Part shown: piece by piece, positions 10,395 to 23,500 of the stretch
Numbering within the stretch: position 1 is the stretch's first letter
Layout: the number at the start of each line of letters is the position of its first letter
NCBI GenBank assembly: GCA_027625915.1
Contig: JANTQA010000029.1
Span: forward strand, 1,302,001 to 1,366,000
DNA length: 64,000 nucleotides
Direction of reading: 5' to 3'
From: Anaeramoeba flamelloides
Taxonomy: Eukaryota > Metamonada > Anaeramoebidae
Notes under the pieces: model-generated
What the model was told of the DNA's origin: nothing
Database searches by the model: none
Seen by the model: the letters and a program-made list of their open reading frames with translations, nothing else
Translations under genes and position numbers: made by a program

Positions 10395-11464
10395 AATACT
10401 TGAAAAAATTTTTACATTTTGAATGTAATTTATTTCAAAAACTAGGAACAGATAAATTTGAAAAAGATCAATCTTTTTTCCGAATCCAATTTATATTATT
10501 TTGTGTAATCTTTGAATTTCAGAATAAAATTTATCAAAAAAAGAAAAATATTTAAAAAAAATAAACCAAAATGATATTTTTTATTAATTTTAAAATCCAA
10601 TAATTTTTTCGTCTTATTTAAATTTATTTTTTGATCGAACTCCATGGTTAAATATAAATCTATTGTTAAAAGTGAATTTAAAATATTCAGGTGAATGTAA
10701 CCTAATAAAAAAATCATTTTTGAACAATAATCTAGGTGTTGTTATATATTTTGAGTTGGAAATTATTCCTTGTGTTCTTTGCACAGTTTTGACTGAAAGA
10801 AGGAAAAAAGGGTATTGTACAAAGTGATTTATGACCATATTGAGAAGTTTTACAAATTATAATTAATATATCCTAAATATAAAAAAGTACTATTTTCTTC
10901 TGATTACTGTTTTTTCGAAAGCTAGCTTTTAAGTTAATTCAATTAACCCAGTATTAATTTTTTTGAATGGAAACACTCTCAACTTTTGAATATCAAAAAT
11001 ATTTTTTTGAAATTACAGTGCATTTTTTTAAATTTTTTTTGAAAAATTGGGGTTGAGAAAATTTTGAAATCAAAGAATAAGTTAATATATTAAATTATAA
11101 TACTTTTCCAGAGAGTTTATCTTTTTTAAATAAATATTTTTTTAATTTTACCATTAAAAAATAAAATAAAAACATTTAAAGACCAAATTAGTACCTTTTA
11201 TGAAAATAAAATTCCCATAATTTTGAATTTGTTTTAGTAAATGAGTTTAAATAAGATTTTGTAAATAAAAAGATACATAATCTCAAGTTTGAATTACATA
11301 ATTTTGGAAAATTTGTTTAAAATAAAAAGTTAAATAGAAACTTTATATATTTTTATTTTTTTATTTAGTTTTTTTAATTTTTTTAATGGAGGGTATTTGT
11401 TCTGTTTTCCATTTTTAGTGTTTTTTGTGTCGTAAGGACACATCATCCTGGTACTAGAATAATA

Positions 11465-11686
11465 CTGTAAATTCTAAAATCAAAGGATTAAAATTTTCCT
11501 TCAGCTTTCCACATAAAGAAATTAAAATCATTTAGCATTTCAAATTTTTAATTCTTAAAATCAGTTTAAATTATTAAATTTCCCTATGAGAATTTGGGAT
11601 TTTGGTTTTATTTAAATTCTTGTGAATGTGTTTTTTTTTTGGATAGCTGAAGGAAAATTTTAATTCTTTTATTTTATAATTTACAG
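11465..11686. mobile_element. TIR element, family F5 (222 bp)
   Basis: Ends CTGTAAATTCTAAAATC and its inverted counterpart, with about 46 bp of arm similarity and TA on both sides. The inner word TTTTCCTTCAGCT is shared with the copies at 2752 and 59104. This is the best-preserved F5 copy. Confidence 0.78.
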
Positions 11687-12013
11687 TATTATTATTTTGA
11701 GTCTAGAAGATTATTTGTAAAGAAGAATGATATAAACTCAATTTCAAAATTTTCCACACAGCTAAAACAGTTCAAAGAATAACAATTATACAATTTGCAT
11801 CAAACAGAGATTATTTTGATTTTTGAAAAATTTGATAGTCATTTTTTCATCTTTTAATTTTTTTTTTTTTTCAGTTATGTTTTGAATTATGTAACCTTTT
11901 TGGTTCTATCGAAATTTTTTTCGATTTGCTGAGATTAGGTTAAATGTTGGGTTGCTCATATTAGAAGAACTCAAATAAAATTAGTAATAGATTATATCTA
12001 ACTATTTGATCTA

Positions 12014-12209
12014 CAGTCAGTTTCACTTTTAAGGCACAAACTATCAACAAAATTTGAGGCACAAAAAAAATCTCAAATTAAGGAACAAAATTTATATTCT
12101 AGTAAAATAATTTGTAAAAATTAAAATTCCAAATTATGTGCCTTAATTTGAGATTTTTTTGTGCCTTAAATTCCGTTGAAAGTTTGTGCCTTAAAAGTGA
12201 AACTGACTG
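12014..12209. mobile_element. Palindromic MITE, family F1, copy 2
   Basis: 196 bp, CAGTCAGTTTCACTTTT to its inverted complement, flanked by TA on both sides. Three GGCACAAA/GGAACAAA words recur in each arm. Confidence 0.88.
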
Positions 12210-15200
12210 TATTAATATTCCCGAATAGAATTTTTAGAAAATTTCTCAATACATTTTTGTGTTTTCTTTGAATTCGAATTTTTAACACTACAATTGTTTT
12301 ATTAGTATTTATTTAATTTATTTTTTTGTTTTTTTTTTTTGAGAATTATAATTTATAAAAAATTGTTAACATAATAAGTGATAGTGGTTCTAATTATATA
12401 TTTGTTTTAGAATCTATTAAATAAGATTTTTTTGTTGAAGAGTTGAAATTTGATGTTTTAAAAATTTTGAATTGAAATTTACATATTCGATTATTTGCAG
12501 ATGGTTTAATTTTTATAATAAAATATTTCAGCTATATCATAAATTATTATGTGAAAAATAATAATAATAATGTATAAAATCCTTCTATGCTTAGGAATCG
12601 AAACAAATAACTATAAAATAAAATAAAATATAAAAAAAAAACTGTAAATAAGAAGAATTTTTATGGAAAACCTTTCTTAAAAAATAGATAAAAAATAATT
12701 TGAATTTTTGAAAGTTTAACATTATTATTGTAATTATTTTATGAAATTAAGAGGGTACTATTTCTTAAGAATAAAATGAAATCATGTTAAAGATCTTCAA
12801 ATATTTGTTTATGGGTAATTAGTGTTTTGGATGATGAAAAGGATGATTTAATATCATTTTAAAAAAATAATCAATTTTAGTATATTTATTAAAAGCCAAA
12901 ATTAACTTTTTCCAATATAAAACCAAAAAAATTTGGCTATTATTTTTATTAAAAATTAAGTTAATTCTTGAAAAAGGGATGTAATCTTGTTAAATTTTTC
13001 TTTTGGAAAGTTTTCATTTTGAAAGTAAAATTTATTTGAAATGGTTTTTTTTACTTAATATTTCAATTCAAATCTCATTCAATAAATCTAATCAAGTATA
13101 GGTGATTAAATAAATAAAAATTTGATAAAATTTTTACTAAATGTCCTAAATTAAATTTCGATCAGTTAAGTGTTTGTTTTTTTATTCCATAAAAAATGGA
13201 AAAACTTTTATTTTATTGTTTTAAAAAACTGAAAAAAAAATTCAATTTTGAAGTTTTTCTTTAACACACATTGTTTAACCTTATTCACAAAGGTCTTTTT
13301 AACAATTTAACTCATTTTTATAATAAAAAAAAAATGAAAATCAATTTTTAGAATAAAGGGGTTTAAAGGAGTAAGCGTGTATTACTATTTTGAGTTTCAT
13401 AGTTAATACAAAAAAGAATTGTATAAATTAATTCTTTAACTAAATACAGTAATATTTTAATAAATATGAGTATTGGATACATCCCAGTTTAATTATTCAC
13501 ATACCAATTAAAAAAAATGGAAATTATAAAAATTCAAAAAATTTAACAAGAAAACTAAAATAAGATTTATTTATTTCTTTTAATCATTTGGTTAATATTA
13601 CTTAAAATTACTTCTTCTTAATTTGGTTTTGTTTTTAATTCTTTATGAAAAAAATTTTGTTTGTAAAATTTTTGATTAACAATTTATTTGTTATTTCTAA
13701 TGAATTCCCAAAATGAATTTTAAATCCTCTTTTCCTTTAATTCATATTATTCTAGTAGTAAACAAAAAAAATAACATACTTTACATATTATTCTTGAGAA
13801 TAAGGGTTTATTGGACAAATTTGTTTGATTTGATTAGGATTTATTTTTGATCAAATTAAAAACTCAAAATAATTATAATTTATATTTGAATTTTATCGAA
13901 ATTGTCCCTATAGTTGAACTTATCGGAGTTATTTTTTGATTTTGAGAAATTAATCCTTTTAATTAAACTTTTAAAGTCTTGTTGTTTTAAATTTGGGCTA
14001 ATTTTGATAAAAATATCTGAAAAAAGAATTTTGAAAATATATTTTAAAAAAACTATTTTGGATAATAATAATAAATAACTCTTGGGGACAGAAATATACA
14101 AACTAATGACTTTTATTTTTGATCAAAATTCAGAAGATAAAGAAAAAAAATCTTTTTAAAAAATAGGCATTGGTGTAATTTATTTTTTTTAATTCGAGAG
14201 TTCAACAATTTTCACTGGGAAAGGTGATATTTCTTTTTTGGTCTTCTAAAAATAAATAGATGTTCAAAATTTACAACTTCCAATGTATATTTTTTTGGTT
14301 TATTAGAGGATTAATTTCAAACTTTCCCATAAAAACAGATTTCCAGATTAAAACATAATTTCAAAAAAAAAAATGTTTAAAAAATTAAAGATTCAACTCT
14401 GATTTACTTTGAGTCGATTTCTTTTTCCAAATAGAGTAGTGAATGGTATTTTTTTTTCAAAGTTTCAATATATCTCTACTCTCGAAAATCAACTTTCGGT
14501 AAGCTTTCACAATAAAAAATTTTCAAAATGGTAAAATGTGTCTACTTACTTAATTCACAAATATCTAGAAGAAAATTTTCTTTTTAATTAATAGAATTTC
14601 ATTCTAGAACAAAAATACATTTTATAAGTAAAAATTTTAAATGAATTTAAAAAATATAAAATTTGCAACTATCATTTTTAAAATATATATAAACATTTTT
14701 AAAAATTTCCAATAAATCAATATTTTATTTAGCTAAAAGAATTATCTAGAATAAAAAAAATAAAATTCTTTTATTAATATTATTGTTAAAAGAGACTTGT
14801 TCTTCGGTAATAATCATTGAAATTGTAATTAAAAGCAGAAAAGATTTTTTTTTTACTTTTTTGAGATAATTTTTTTTTCCACCAAGATAGAAAAAAAATA
14901 ACCAACATATTGAAAAATATTTATATTATTTTAAGAACAATCCTGAAAAACATAAAATTTTTAAAGTCATATATAAATTTGACCAATGAAAATATGTTTT
15001 TGTTCTAAGATGAAATTAGATTAATTAAAAAGAAAATTTACTTCAAGATATTTCAGAATTAGTTAATTTTATCCTCAAAATTCAAAATTTTGTTTATTAA
15101 TAAAATTATTTAAAATGTTATAATTATTCTTGTGAATAATTCTAAACAATTGTTTTTTTCATTTTTTTTTGATTTTTTGAAAACAAGAAAATAACTTTTT

Positions 15201-16564
15201 CAAAACATTAAAGAAAAAAATTTTTGGCTTAATAGATCTCAATTTAATTGATAAAATGTAGTTAAGCTTCGATCAAATATTCAATTATTGATACACCAAT
15301 TCAACAATTAATTTTATTGGCTAAGATTTGAATTGAAATATTAATCAAAGAAAAAGAAAAACCAAAAAAAAAAAAATTTGCTTTCGAAATCAATACTCTC
15401 CAACATAAAACAAAAAATATGTTTTCCCTATTTTCAAATATTAACTTAATTGTTAATATAAATAATTGGTTTTTTTTTCTAGTTTTAAATTGGAAAAATG
15501 TGATTTCTTGGATTTCAGCAAATAGAATAAAATTAATAAATTGTTATAATTAAAGGTTAACTTATCAATTTCATCAGTCAAAGCCAAATAATAAAAAAAA
15601 AAATTTGTAGGATTTATTAGGATTTCTTTTAATTTTAAAAAATATTACTCCCCTAAAACTGTTTTTTTCACAGAAAATGTAAAAAAAAAAATAATAAATC
15701 AATGTAATAATTATCTTTACTAGGTTTCAGAGTCAATCCGAATTTTTGTTAAAACTTGGTATCTATAAAATTTGGATATAGAGAATAAAATATTTTAAAA
15801 TTTTACCCTGTTTTTGTAGAGCCTTTTTATCTATTTTTTTGAGACTGGATTATAACAAAACTTTTTAGTATTATTTTTGTAATGTTAATTTACATCCACC
15901 ATTTCACTGACATTAAGATTTCTTTTTTCTTTCAATTAAAAAATTGAAAAATTTTTTTCAGATAATCAAAAAAAACTGTTGAATTATTTATTTTTTTAAT
16001 AATGACAAATACTAATAAATCCAAATAAAAAAATGAAAATTTTTAGTTTTTTTTTTATTTTCAAATTTTTTAACTCAAGCTCTGAATAAATATTTTATTT
16101 GTTTAATTTTTAAAAAACTTTGAAAAATTTGTTGTGCTTCAAAAGGTTCTTTATCTTGAGTTTCTTGAAAAGTTGAGTTATCAGATTACAAAATGGAAAT
16201 TGAATAAAAAAATTTATTTAATTTATTGGAATTTATCAGTAGATCAAACTTTTTGAATAATATATTATTATTTTTTGAGATCATTTTAAAAATAAATTCA
16301 GATTATAATACGAAGACTCCAACTTCCTTTTTTAATAAGAAGATATTGTAAATGTTTTTCAATTTGCTATGAAATTTTCTCTTAACAATTTTTTTATCAT
16401 ACACAAATCCCTTAATGATCTTTTGTATTTGAAAAGTTGACGAAAAAAAGATAAGAAACACTCTCTGAAGAAAAGATCAACAAACATGTAAATACGTCAC
16501 TTGAAAAATTACAGATAGCAAATATATCAAAAATAATTTCATTTTTTAAACCGTCTTGGTCTTA

Positions 16565-16587
16565 TTTGTAAGAAACTTCCTTACAAA
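16565..16587. promoter_or_regulatory. Palindrome just upstream of RPC34
   Basis: TTTGTAAG / CTTACAAA, eight paired bases around a 7-nt loop, ending 24 bp before the ATG at 16612. It could be a protein-binding site or a 5'-UTR hairpin. This is only a structural observation. Confidence 0.3.
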
Positions 16588-16611
16588 CTCTTGGAATAAC
16601 AAAACAAGGAA

Positions 16612-17430
16612 ATGAATTTTGCTGAAAAGATTTTACAAACGATGACAGAAGAATTCACGACAATTGCAACTTTAGAAAAAACCTTGCAAACAGACAAAAA
16701 TACTCTCTTGGGTTCGCTTAATCAGCTTTTGAAAACAGGAAGGATCCGCTTGTTCCAAAGGAAAGATGGTCAAAAGGTATTTCAAAAGGTTTCTGGGCAG
16801 TCTGCACGTAAGATGCAGGGATTGAGTAACCAGGAGGCGTTTGTCTATCGAGTAATTAAGGAGAGTGGATCGATGGGCATTTTACAGCGCGACATCTCAC
16901 AAAAGACGGGACTAAAAAAAACGATAACAAGGAAAATCCTTACTCGTCTGAAAAAAAGAAAACTCATTAAAACAGAAAAGTCGATCAAATTTAAAAACCA
17001 GCTTGTTTATCTTCTCTTTGAAATCACGCCATCGGTTGAAGTCACTGGTGATGTTTTTTATATTGATCAGGAATGGAACACAGAATTTGTTGAGTTGCTA
17101 ACCGACAGCGTCTTGATTATAATCAAGGATCTTGATACTGCAAACGTTGCACAGATACTTGAAGAATTAGAAAAAAGAAAATTGGTGCAACAAAGCTTGA
17201 CGAGCAACAATTTGATGAGAGTGATAGACTCCTTGATTTATATGCGAATCGTCAGAAGGGTGTACAGTTTTACCAAAGAGGATGTTTTCCAAATCGACGA
17301 GTCTCCTTCACTCAGCTCAAACATGTTGAAAGTTCCTTGTGGGATTTGTCCGAAATTTTCCGGTTGCAAAAGTAAAGGATCAATTAATCCAATTTCTTGC
17401 CCGTATTTGGAACAGTTTCTTGATTTCTAG
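16612..17430 (+). CDS. POLR3F: RNA polymerase III subunit RPC34 / RPC6
   Basis: This is the winged-helix subunit of the Pol III RPC82/RPC34/RPC31 heterotrimer, which contacts TFIIIB and helps open promoters of tRNA and 5S genes. The 272-residue protein is slightly short against about 316 in human and yeast. Two winged-helix regions are visible (about 1-70 and 80-150; SNQEAFVYRVIKESGSMGI is the start of the second). The family's WNTEFVELL block (about residue 155) and a third winged helix follow. The C-terminus has four cysteines, C243, C246, C252 and C263 (PCGICPKFSGC..SCPYL), at the known Fe-S cluster site of this subunit. No intron is needed; base use is clearly less AT-rich than the flanks. 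ATG at 16612 is the first in frame and gives a normal N-terminus. Confidence 0.93.
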   Translation: MNFAEKILQTMTEEFTTIATLEKTLQTDKNTLLGSLNQLLKTGRIRLFQRKDGQKVFQKVSGQSARKMQGLSNQEAFVYRVIKESGSMGILQRDISQKTGLKKTITRKILTRLKKRKLIKTEKSIKFKNQLVYLLFEITPSVEVTGDVFYIDQEWNTEFVELLTDSVLIIIKDLDTANVAQILEELEKRKLVQQSLTSNNLMRVIDSLIYMRIVRRVYSFTKEDVFQIDESPSLSSNMLKVPCGICPKFSGCKSKGSINPISCPYLEQFLDF

Positions 17431-18089
17431 TCTTTTTTCTGTAAGTCTTACCAAGACCAATTGTTACAAAGCAGGTTTTAACTCTTCGTATTTTTTTTTC
17501 CTTCGTTTGTTCTTTACTGGTATTTGAATTACAAATGGGATTTATTTTCAGTTCATTTTCAATTTCCTTTTTCAAAGAAAGTTTTTTAAATTCCAATCTA
17601 CTTCTTTGAACTCTCTATTTGAATAAGAAAAATATAGAAAATCAAGTGATAATATTGTCCTATTTCAAATTCAAATACCTGTAATATTTGAATTAAATTC
17701 AACAAATATATTTGCTTTCTATGAAACAACTTCAATTAACAAATGTTTATTTATGTGTATATTCCTCTTTTTTTCCTTTATTTTTCTCTCATCCTTTTAA
17801 TTTCACTATTAATAAATAAAAATAATAATAATATTTCATTTCACGATTTTGAAATAATTATATCAAAAAATAATGAAACATTTGAAAATTTTTCGCTTTT
17901 TCGAGGCTTATTTATTAAAAAAAGAGCTAAAATTGATCCAGTAAGGATAATAATTTCTCAAAAGAAAATCTAAATTAATTCAAAAATTAGATTATTTTAG
18001 AAATTTGATATATCAATAAAACTTCTTCCTCTTTGAGAGAAAAGAACCTGAAAATATAAATTGAATATCATAAAAACATTAAAAGAATT

Positions 18090-18312
18090 AGAAATACAAT
18101 TTGATAATTTTAAATTTAATCAATTAAAAAATAGCACTTAAAATTTAAAAAATATATTCAAAAATTTATCTCTCCCTTATCCGGATAAACTAATCAAGTT
18201 TTATCAAAGAATAAAAAATAAAATTAATTGGAAGTCAAAGACTTTAAGGCTTCTTAAAAAAGAAAGTTATAATTATAATTATAATGAGTTGTTGAATTCG
18301 ACCATTTAAAAT
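18090..18312 (+). mobile_element. LINE fragment A (3' end of ORF2)
   Basis: The coding-like stretch LPYPDKLIKFYQRIKNKINW..NYNELLNST is shared with LINE fragment C near 38110-38250 (TCTCTYCCTTATCYGGATAAAC). It is short, in sense direction with the window, and carries no intact domain. Confidence 0.55.
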
Positions 18313-18333
18313 ATCTATATGTCCCTAGAAATT

Positions 18334-18399
18334 CCAGAATTCAAAAAAAAAAAAAAATTAATAAAATCTTAGATTGTTCTATATTCTTGTGAATTCTTG
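18334..18399. repeat. Hairpin repeat (PAL core), decayed copy
   Basis: CCAGAATTC ... GAATTCTTG with an interior AAATCTTAGATT matches the 59-bp hairpin core found at 34588, 35161, 35511, 38342 and 49572. A poly-A expansion lengthens one arm. It lies right after LINE fragment A, as the 38342 copy lies after LINE fragment C. Confidence 0.5.
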
Positions 18400-19017
18400 A
18401 AAAGCTAAAGAAACTGTACTTCAAGTAGATATATTTTTTTTTAATTTAAGAAATAAACTAGAAATTTATTTAATTTTATGTTGAATTAAAAATTTTAAAA
18501 AAAAAACCTAATCTCCAATAAGTGGAATTAAAAACATCTCCCTCGAGTAATAATAATAAAATAATAATTGACTTTTTAATTATTATAAAAAAATAAAATC
18601 CTGATATTTTTAAAAAATAAAAAAAAAAAAAGAATTTTGTTATTCTATCTATCAAATCTAAAAAACAGAAAATTTCAAAAATCCTTAAATTTAATTTTTC
18701 TGATCAATCATAAATATTACTCAAAGTTCGAATTAATAATTTCATTATTTAAAAAACTAATTTACAAGTTTTTTTTAAATAATTTATCTTTTTGATTGTA
18801 AAATAGTAAATAATTTTCCATTTTTAACTTGTATTGTTGATCGGGTTTAAAAAAAATAGTTTGAATTGTTTTTTTAATTTAATAGTTTTTCTTTTTCTAA
18901 TATCTTTTTTTGGTAAATAAAAAGAAAAAATTTGATTAAAATTTAACCATTTCTCTGAATCAATAATAATTATATTTTTTCAAGTTTAAAAGAATTAATG
19001 TGAGTTTTTTGAAATTA

Positions 19018-19444
19018 CCTTCCAAAAAAAAGTGAAAAATAGAAAAAAAGTTCAATACAGTTTTTAATTGAGAACCTTAATAGAATCACAGAAACCTGAA
19101 AACTAAAATGGATTAAAAGAAGAAGCAAATTATTGTCAAATAATAATCCATTATATTTTTTTCAATCAAACCAACAAAAGTACTGTTTATCTCTTTCTTT
19201 AATCGTTGGTGTGTTTTGGAGATCCCAAAAATAGTAAATGTTTTCAACAAATCTTTAATAATTGAACAATCATTGAAAAAACCTCAGCCAAAAAGATAGT
19301 ATTAAAAAAACTGATATTGTCCTGAATACTTCAGATTATCATAAATCATTGATAATTTCTTTTATTAATTGATCTTACTTTGAATTTTCAATTTTTATTA
19401 AGAATCCTATATAAAAAAACATGTTACACTTTTTTTTACTCTGT
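19018..19444. mobile_element. TIR element, family F3 (427 bp)
   Basis: Left CCTTCCAAAAAAAAGTG and right CACTTTTTTTTACTCTG are diverged inverted ends with TA on both sides. The interior CAGTTTTTAATTGAGAAC matches the copies at 2027 and 57332. Confidence 0.6.
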
Positions 19445-20513
19445 TACTATTAGAAACAAAATAATTTAAAAATTATTTCTTTAGATTATAAATTGAATTT
19501 TCCATGCCTTCAAAAAATCTTTTGAGGATAAATTTTAATTCCATTGTTTGTTTTTTTTATTTTATTTTTTTAAATTCAATAAAAAGAAAAAATTGTTTCC
19601 GATTGTTCGATGAATCAATGAAAATTATATTTTTTCAAGATTAAAATAATTATTGTAATTTTTTTGGGCCTTAACTAGATTTTTAAGACTATATTAATAG
19701 TAAAACTTAGCAGTTTTTATTAATAAAGTACATTTTTTTATTTACACTTCCTTCTTAGACTCAATAAGATTTTTTCTTCTTTCAAAGAGAATAATTAGTT
19801 TTGCAATAATTTGAAAATAAGTTAAATTTTAGTCTTTTCCAAAATAAGAAAAATGAGACTCAACTTTTAAAAACATTAAATTCGTCTCGTAAAATATCAT
19901 TAAAAGTAATTTTACTCTTTTAGTCATCAGATTTTTACTTATTTTTCAATTTCAAGATCAGAAAAATTTATTATGAATAAACTATTAAATGTGTTAATTG
20001 ATTATTTTTCGGTTTGCTCTTTTTCTTCGATCTACTTTTTTCGACTTAATCATCAAACTTCATTTGGAACTTGTGGAAACAAAGTTATAAAGAGATGTTT
20101 GGTTCAGAATTTAACCACAACAAAATTCCTACTCAGTTTCGAAAAAAATGTTCAAATTCAAAGTAAGAATAAATAAAAGGAATGTAAATCATTAATAAAT
20201 ATGGAAAAATATTCTTATATCAATTGTGTTACTTGTCACTTTCATAGAAGATAACTGGCTTTAAAAAAAATACATCGTTTTGAAAGGATTAAAGAATAAA
20301 AGTTATTTTATTTTTTAAAAATTTGTTGTATTCTGTCTTTTCTTATTCACAAGTTTTCAAATTCTTAATTCCTCATTTGAAAGAAAAACAATATCTTGTT
20401 AAGGTAAATAAGAACAACAACCAAACTTCACAACAGAAATTTGAACAAAATCAAATAAAACAAAAACAAACACAAAAACAAACAAAAACAAACAAAAACA
20501 AAAACAAAAGTGT

Positions 20514-23500
20514 ATGAATAAGAAACAATTAATTGTTCTAAAAGAAAGGTTCCAAACACGGTTTCGACACGAAAGCTTTGTGGAAGTACTCATTGAAGTG
20601 CTTTGTATGCAAAGTAAATTTGAAGATCATAAGGCGTGTGTTTCTTTTGTTAACAAAATCCTAGGCACCACATTGACTGGAAGGGAAATCTTACAACCAA
20701 CGGGGCTCTATTTGCTAGAGGTCTTGAATGTTGTTGTGCCAACAAAATATATTGAATTGAAAAGTGTCAACTTACCAATAGCACAAATCTCTGAGAATAT
20801 GAGACTTTTTAAACAAATCCTAAAGGAGATCTTTGGTTGCCCATTATTCTTGTCTACAGATATCCCAACATATTTAAAAGATGACGAGAATGCCAAAGAG
20901 CAAATAGTCAAGATATTACTGTTTTTAAAAAAGGAAATTGAAAGTGGTGGATCAAAAAAAGATCTGCTTCATTCCAAAAGGGTGATTTGTGTCACAAGGG
21001 GTTTTGATCCTAAAAATTTCAATTTAGGTCAAAAGAATAAAGAAAATTTATATGCAAACCCAAATTGGGAGGAACCAGAGAAAAGATTCATTTTAACAAA
21101 GAAGGAAATCCAATTACAAGCAGATGAAAAAAAAAAAAACGAAGAACAAATTATTGACAGTATCATGCTAATTGATCTGAATTCGCCTCAAAAGGAAACA
21201 GAACTAAGGAAATATTTATCACAGAAGAAGTCAATTTTTGTTGGCAACACCGATCTTGATAATTACATTAAGGGACAAGAAATCCTTCGTAGGAACTCCA
21301 AATTGAAATCAAAAAGGAAAACTTCAAATACCTTTTCGTCAGCCTCAAAATCAAGTAGCGGTGACGAAGATCAGACCAATAACACTTCTGAGGCAATTGA
21401 AAACTCGGGTATCACTGATAACGAAATGGACTCTGAGCCAGAAGAAGACAATAGATTGAAGAATAGAAAAAAAGAAATTCTCACAAATGAAAAAATTTAT
21501 GACAAACAAATTGATCAGCAATATAACAAGCAAACACAAAAGCCAAAATTCGAAAGAAGTGTAAACAGTGAAGAAAAATTGGTTTCTAAAGAAGAAAGAT
21601 TACAAATGAAAGAAAATCTTTTAAAACAGAAAAGAAAATTAGAAGAAAGAGAAAAAAAATTAAAAAATTTAAGGATGAAAACTCAAATTGAATGCCAAGA
21701 TCAACAACAATATTTCCAAAAGCAGATCTTGGACCAAGAAGTCAAATTACAAGAAAAAGAAACCCAAATTGAAAAAAGAAAAAATTGTTCCGAAAAGACA
21801 TTAGACATACCATTAAACAATCAGCCAAATAGATCAAGATCCTCGAATTTATTATCTAATTCATCCACAAACACATCTTCTAATTCTTCTTCAGATGAAG
21901 AATTTATTGTTGAAGAAGAAAATGGTAATTTTAAAAAGAAAAAAAACAAATTTAAAATAATTGAACCAAACAAAACAAAAATTAATGATCAAATACTTGA
22001 AAAGAAAGAAAAAAAAAAAGAGAAATTACAACTTGGCGAATTAAAAAAAAAAATAGAAACAAGTGATTTAATTGGAGATATAGAAATAGAAAGTATTAAA
22101 CAAGAAATTCAAGAAAAAGAAGAACTTTTAAAAGCTAAAGAAAACAAAATCATAGAAAGAGAAAAATTACAACAATATTTACAAGATTTGGATAGCAATA
22201 GTGAATATTCTACAGATACAGAGAATAAAAGTAATGAAAAAGAAAATTCAGAGGACGAAAACAGTTATACATATGATTCGGATTCGGATTTGGATTTGGA
22301 TTCTGAGTTTGATTATGGTGGTGATGATGATGATGATGATGATGATGAATTAAAAGAAGAAAAAGAGATCTTTGACAAGTTATTAAAAAAAATTACCTTT
22401 AGTGAAAATACTATTTTATTAGATGATTCAGACATTTTAAAAACATTCAACAACCTTACCGGAGAAGAGAAAATTCAAAAATTAGAAGCATTATTTCAAC
22501 AAAAAACTGAAGAACTGAAACAAAAGGACTTACAAATTGAAAAGGAAATGAACAAAATCCAAAAACAACAACAATTATCATCATTTAATTCATTTGGTTC
22601 ATCCACCTCGTCAGATGAAGAAAGCTCCGGAATAGATTTTAATGGGGAAGAAGACGAAGTTAATGATAACAAGAAGAAAAAATTAATCAAAAATACACAT
22701 ATAATGACAACCAATATTATTAGTGAAACTTTAAAATCTAATAGTAATTCTAAACCAAAGTCTAGTTCAAGTTCTGAAAGTTCCTTTGAAAATCAAGAAG
22801 AAAATGAAATTTTCATGAAAAATAAAAACAATAAATTTATCTCTTCAATTCAAATTAACCAAGTGAACGATCAACAAGAAACAATAAAAGGAAAAGAATT
22901 AATAGAAAATGTAGAAGGGGGGGATAAAAAAGCGGAACAAGTGAAACAAGTGGAAGAAGGGGAGGAAGCGGAACAAGTGGAAGAAGCGGAAGAAAATATA
23001 AATAAAACAATTCTTATAAATAAAAATATGATTAATGAAGTTTCAAATTCAGATAAAAGAGAAAATTCAAATGAAAATGACGATGATATTAAAAAAAAAA
23101 TGATTATTGGAAAAAAGAATTTTAAAGAAAAAACAACTTCAGATGATAATGATGATAACAATAAAAACAAAAGTAGTGATGATCGTAATGAACGTACTAG
23201 CACAAATTCTGAATTCAAAGGGAGCTATGAAAAAACAAAAGATGGCACAGAATTCAATAAAACACATGATATTGGTAAAAATAATATAAATAAAAGAGAA
23301 AGCAAACTTATTTGTTTTGAACAAGAAAAAGAAACAATATCAGAAGAAAAATATGATACAAATGAAGAAGGGGGTATTAATAAAAGAAAAATTGATAATA
23401 ATTCTCTTGTGTACACTAAAGTGGCCTCACAACCTGGAAAAAATAATACAAGTAGCTCCGCATATTCTGAAGAAGAACATTCAAATGAAGGTGGAGGAGA

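Larger units (their letters stand above)
10395..16611. other. 6.2-kb AT-rich desert
   Basis: No gene is supported. It contains an F5 MITE (11465-11686), an F1 MITE (12014-12209), and otherwise homopolymer-rich AT DNA. The last 50 bp carry a small palindrome in front of the RPC34 gene. Confidence 0.6.
17431..20513. other. 3.1-kb spacer with LINE and MITE remnants
   Basis: No gene supported. It holds a LINE 3' fragment (18090-18312), a hairpin repeat (18334-18399), an F3 TIR element (19018-19444), and, just before 20514, a 5'-UTR-like run of CAAAAA/CAAACA words (about 20435-20510). Confidence 0.55.
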
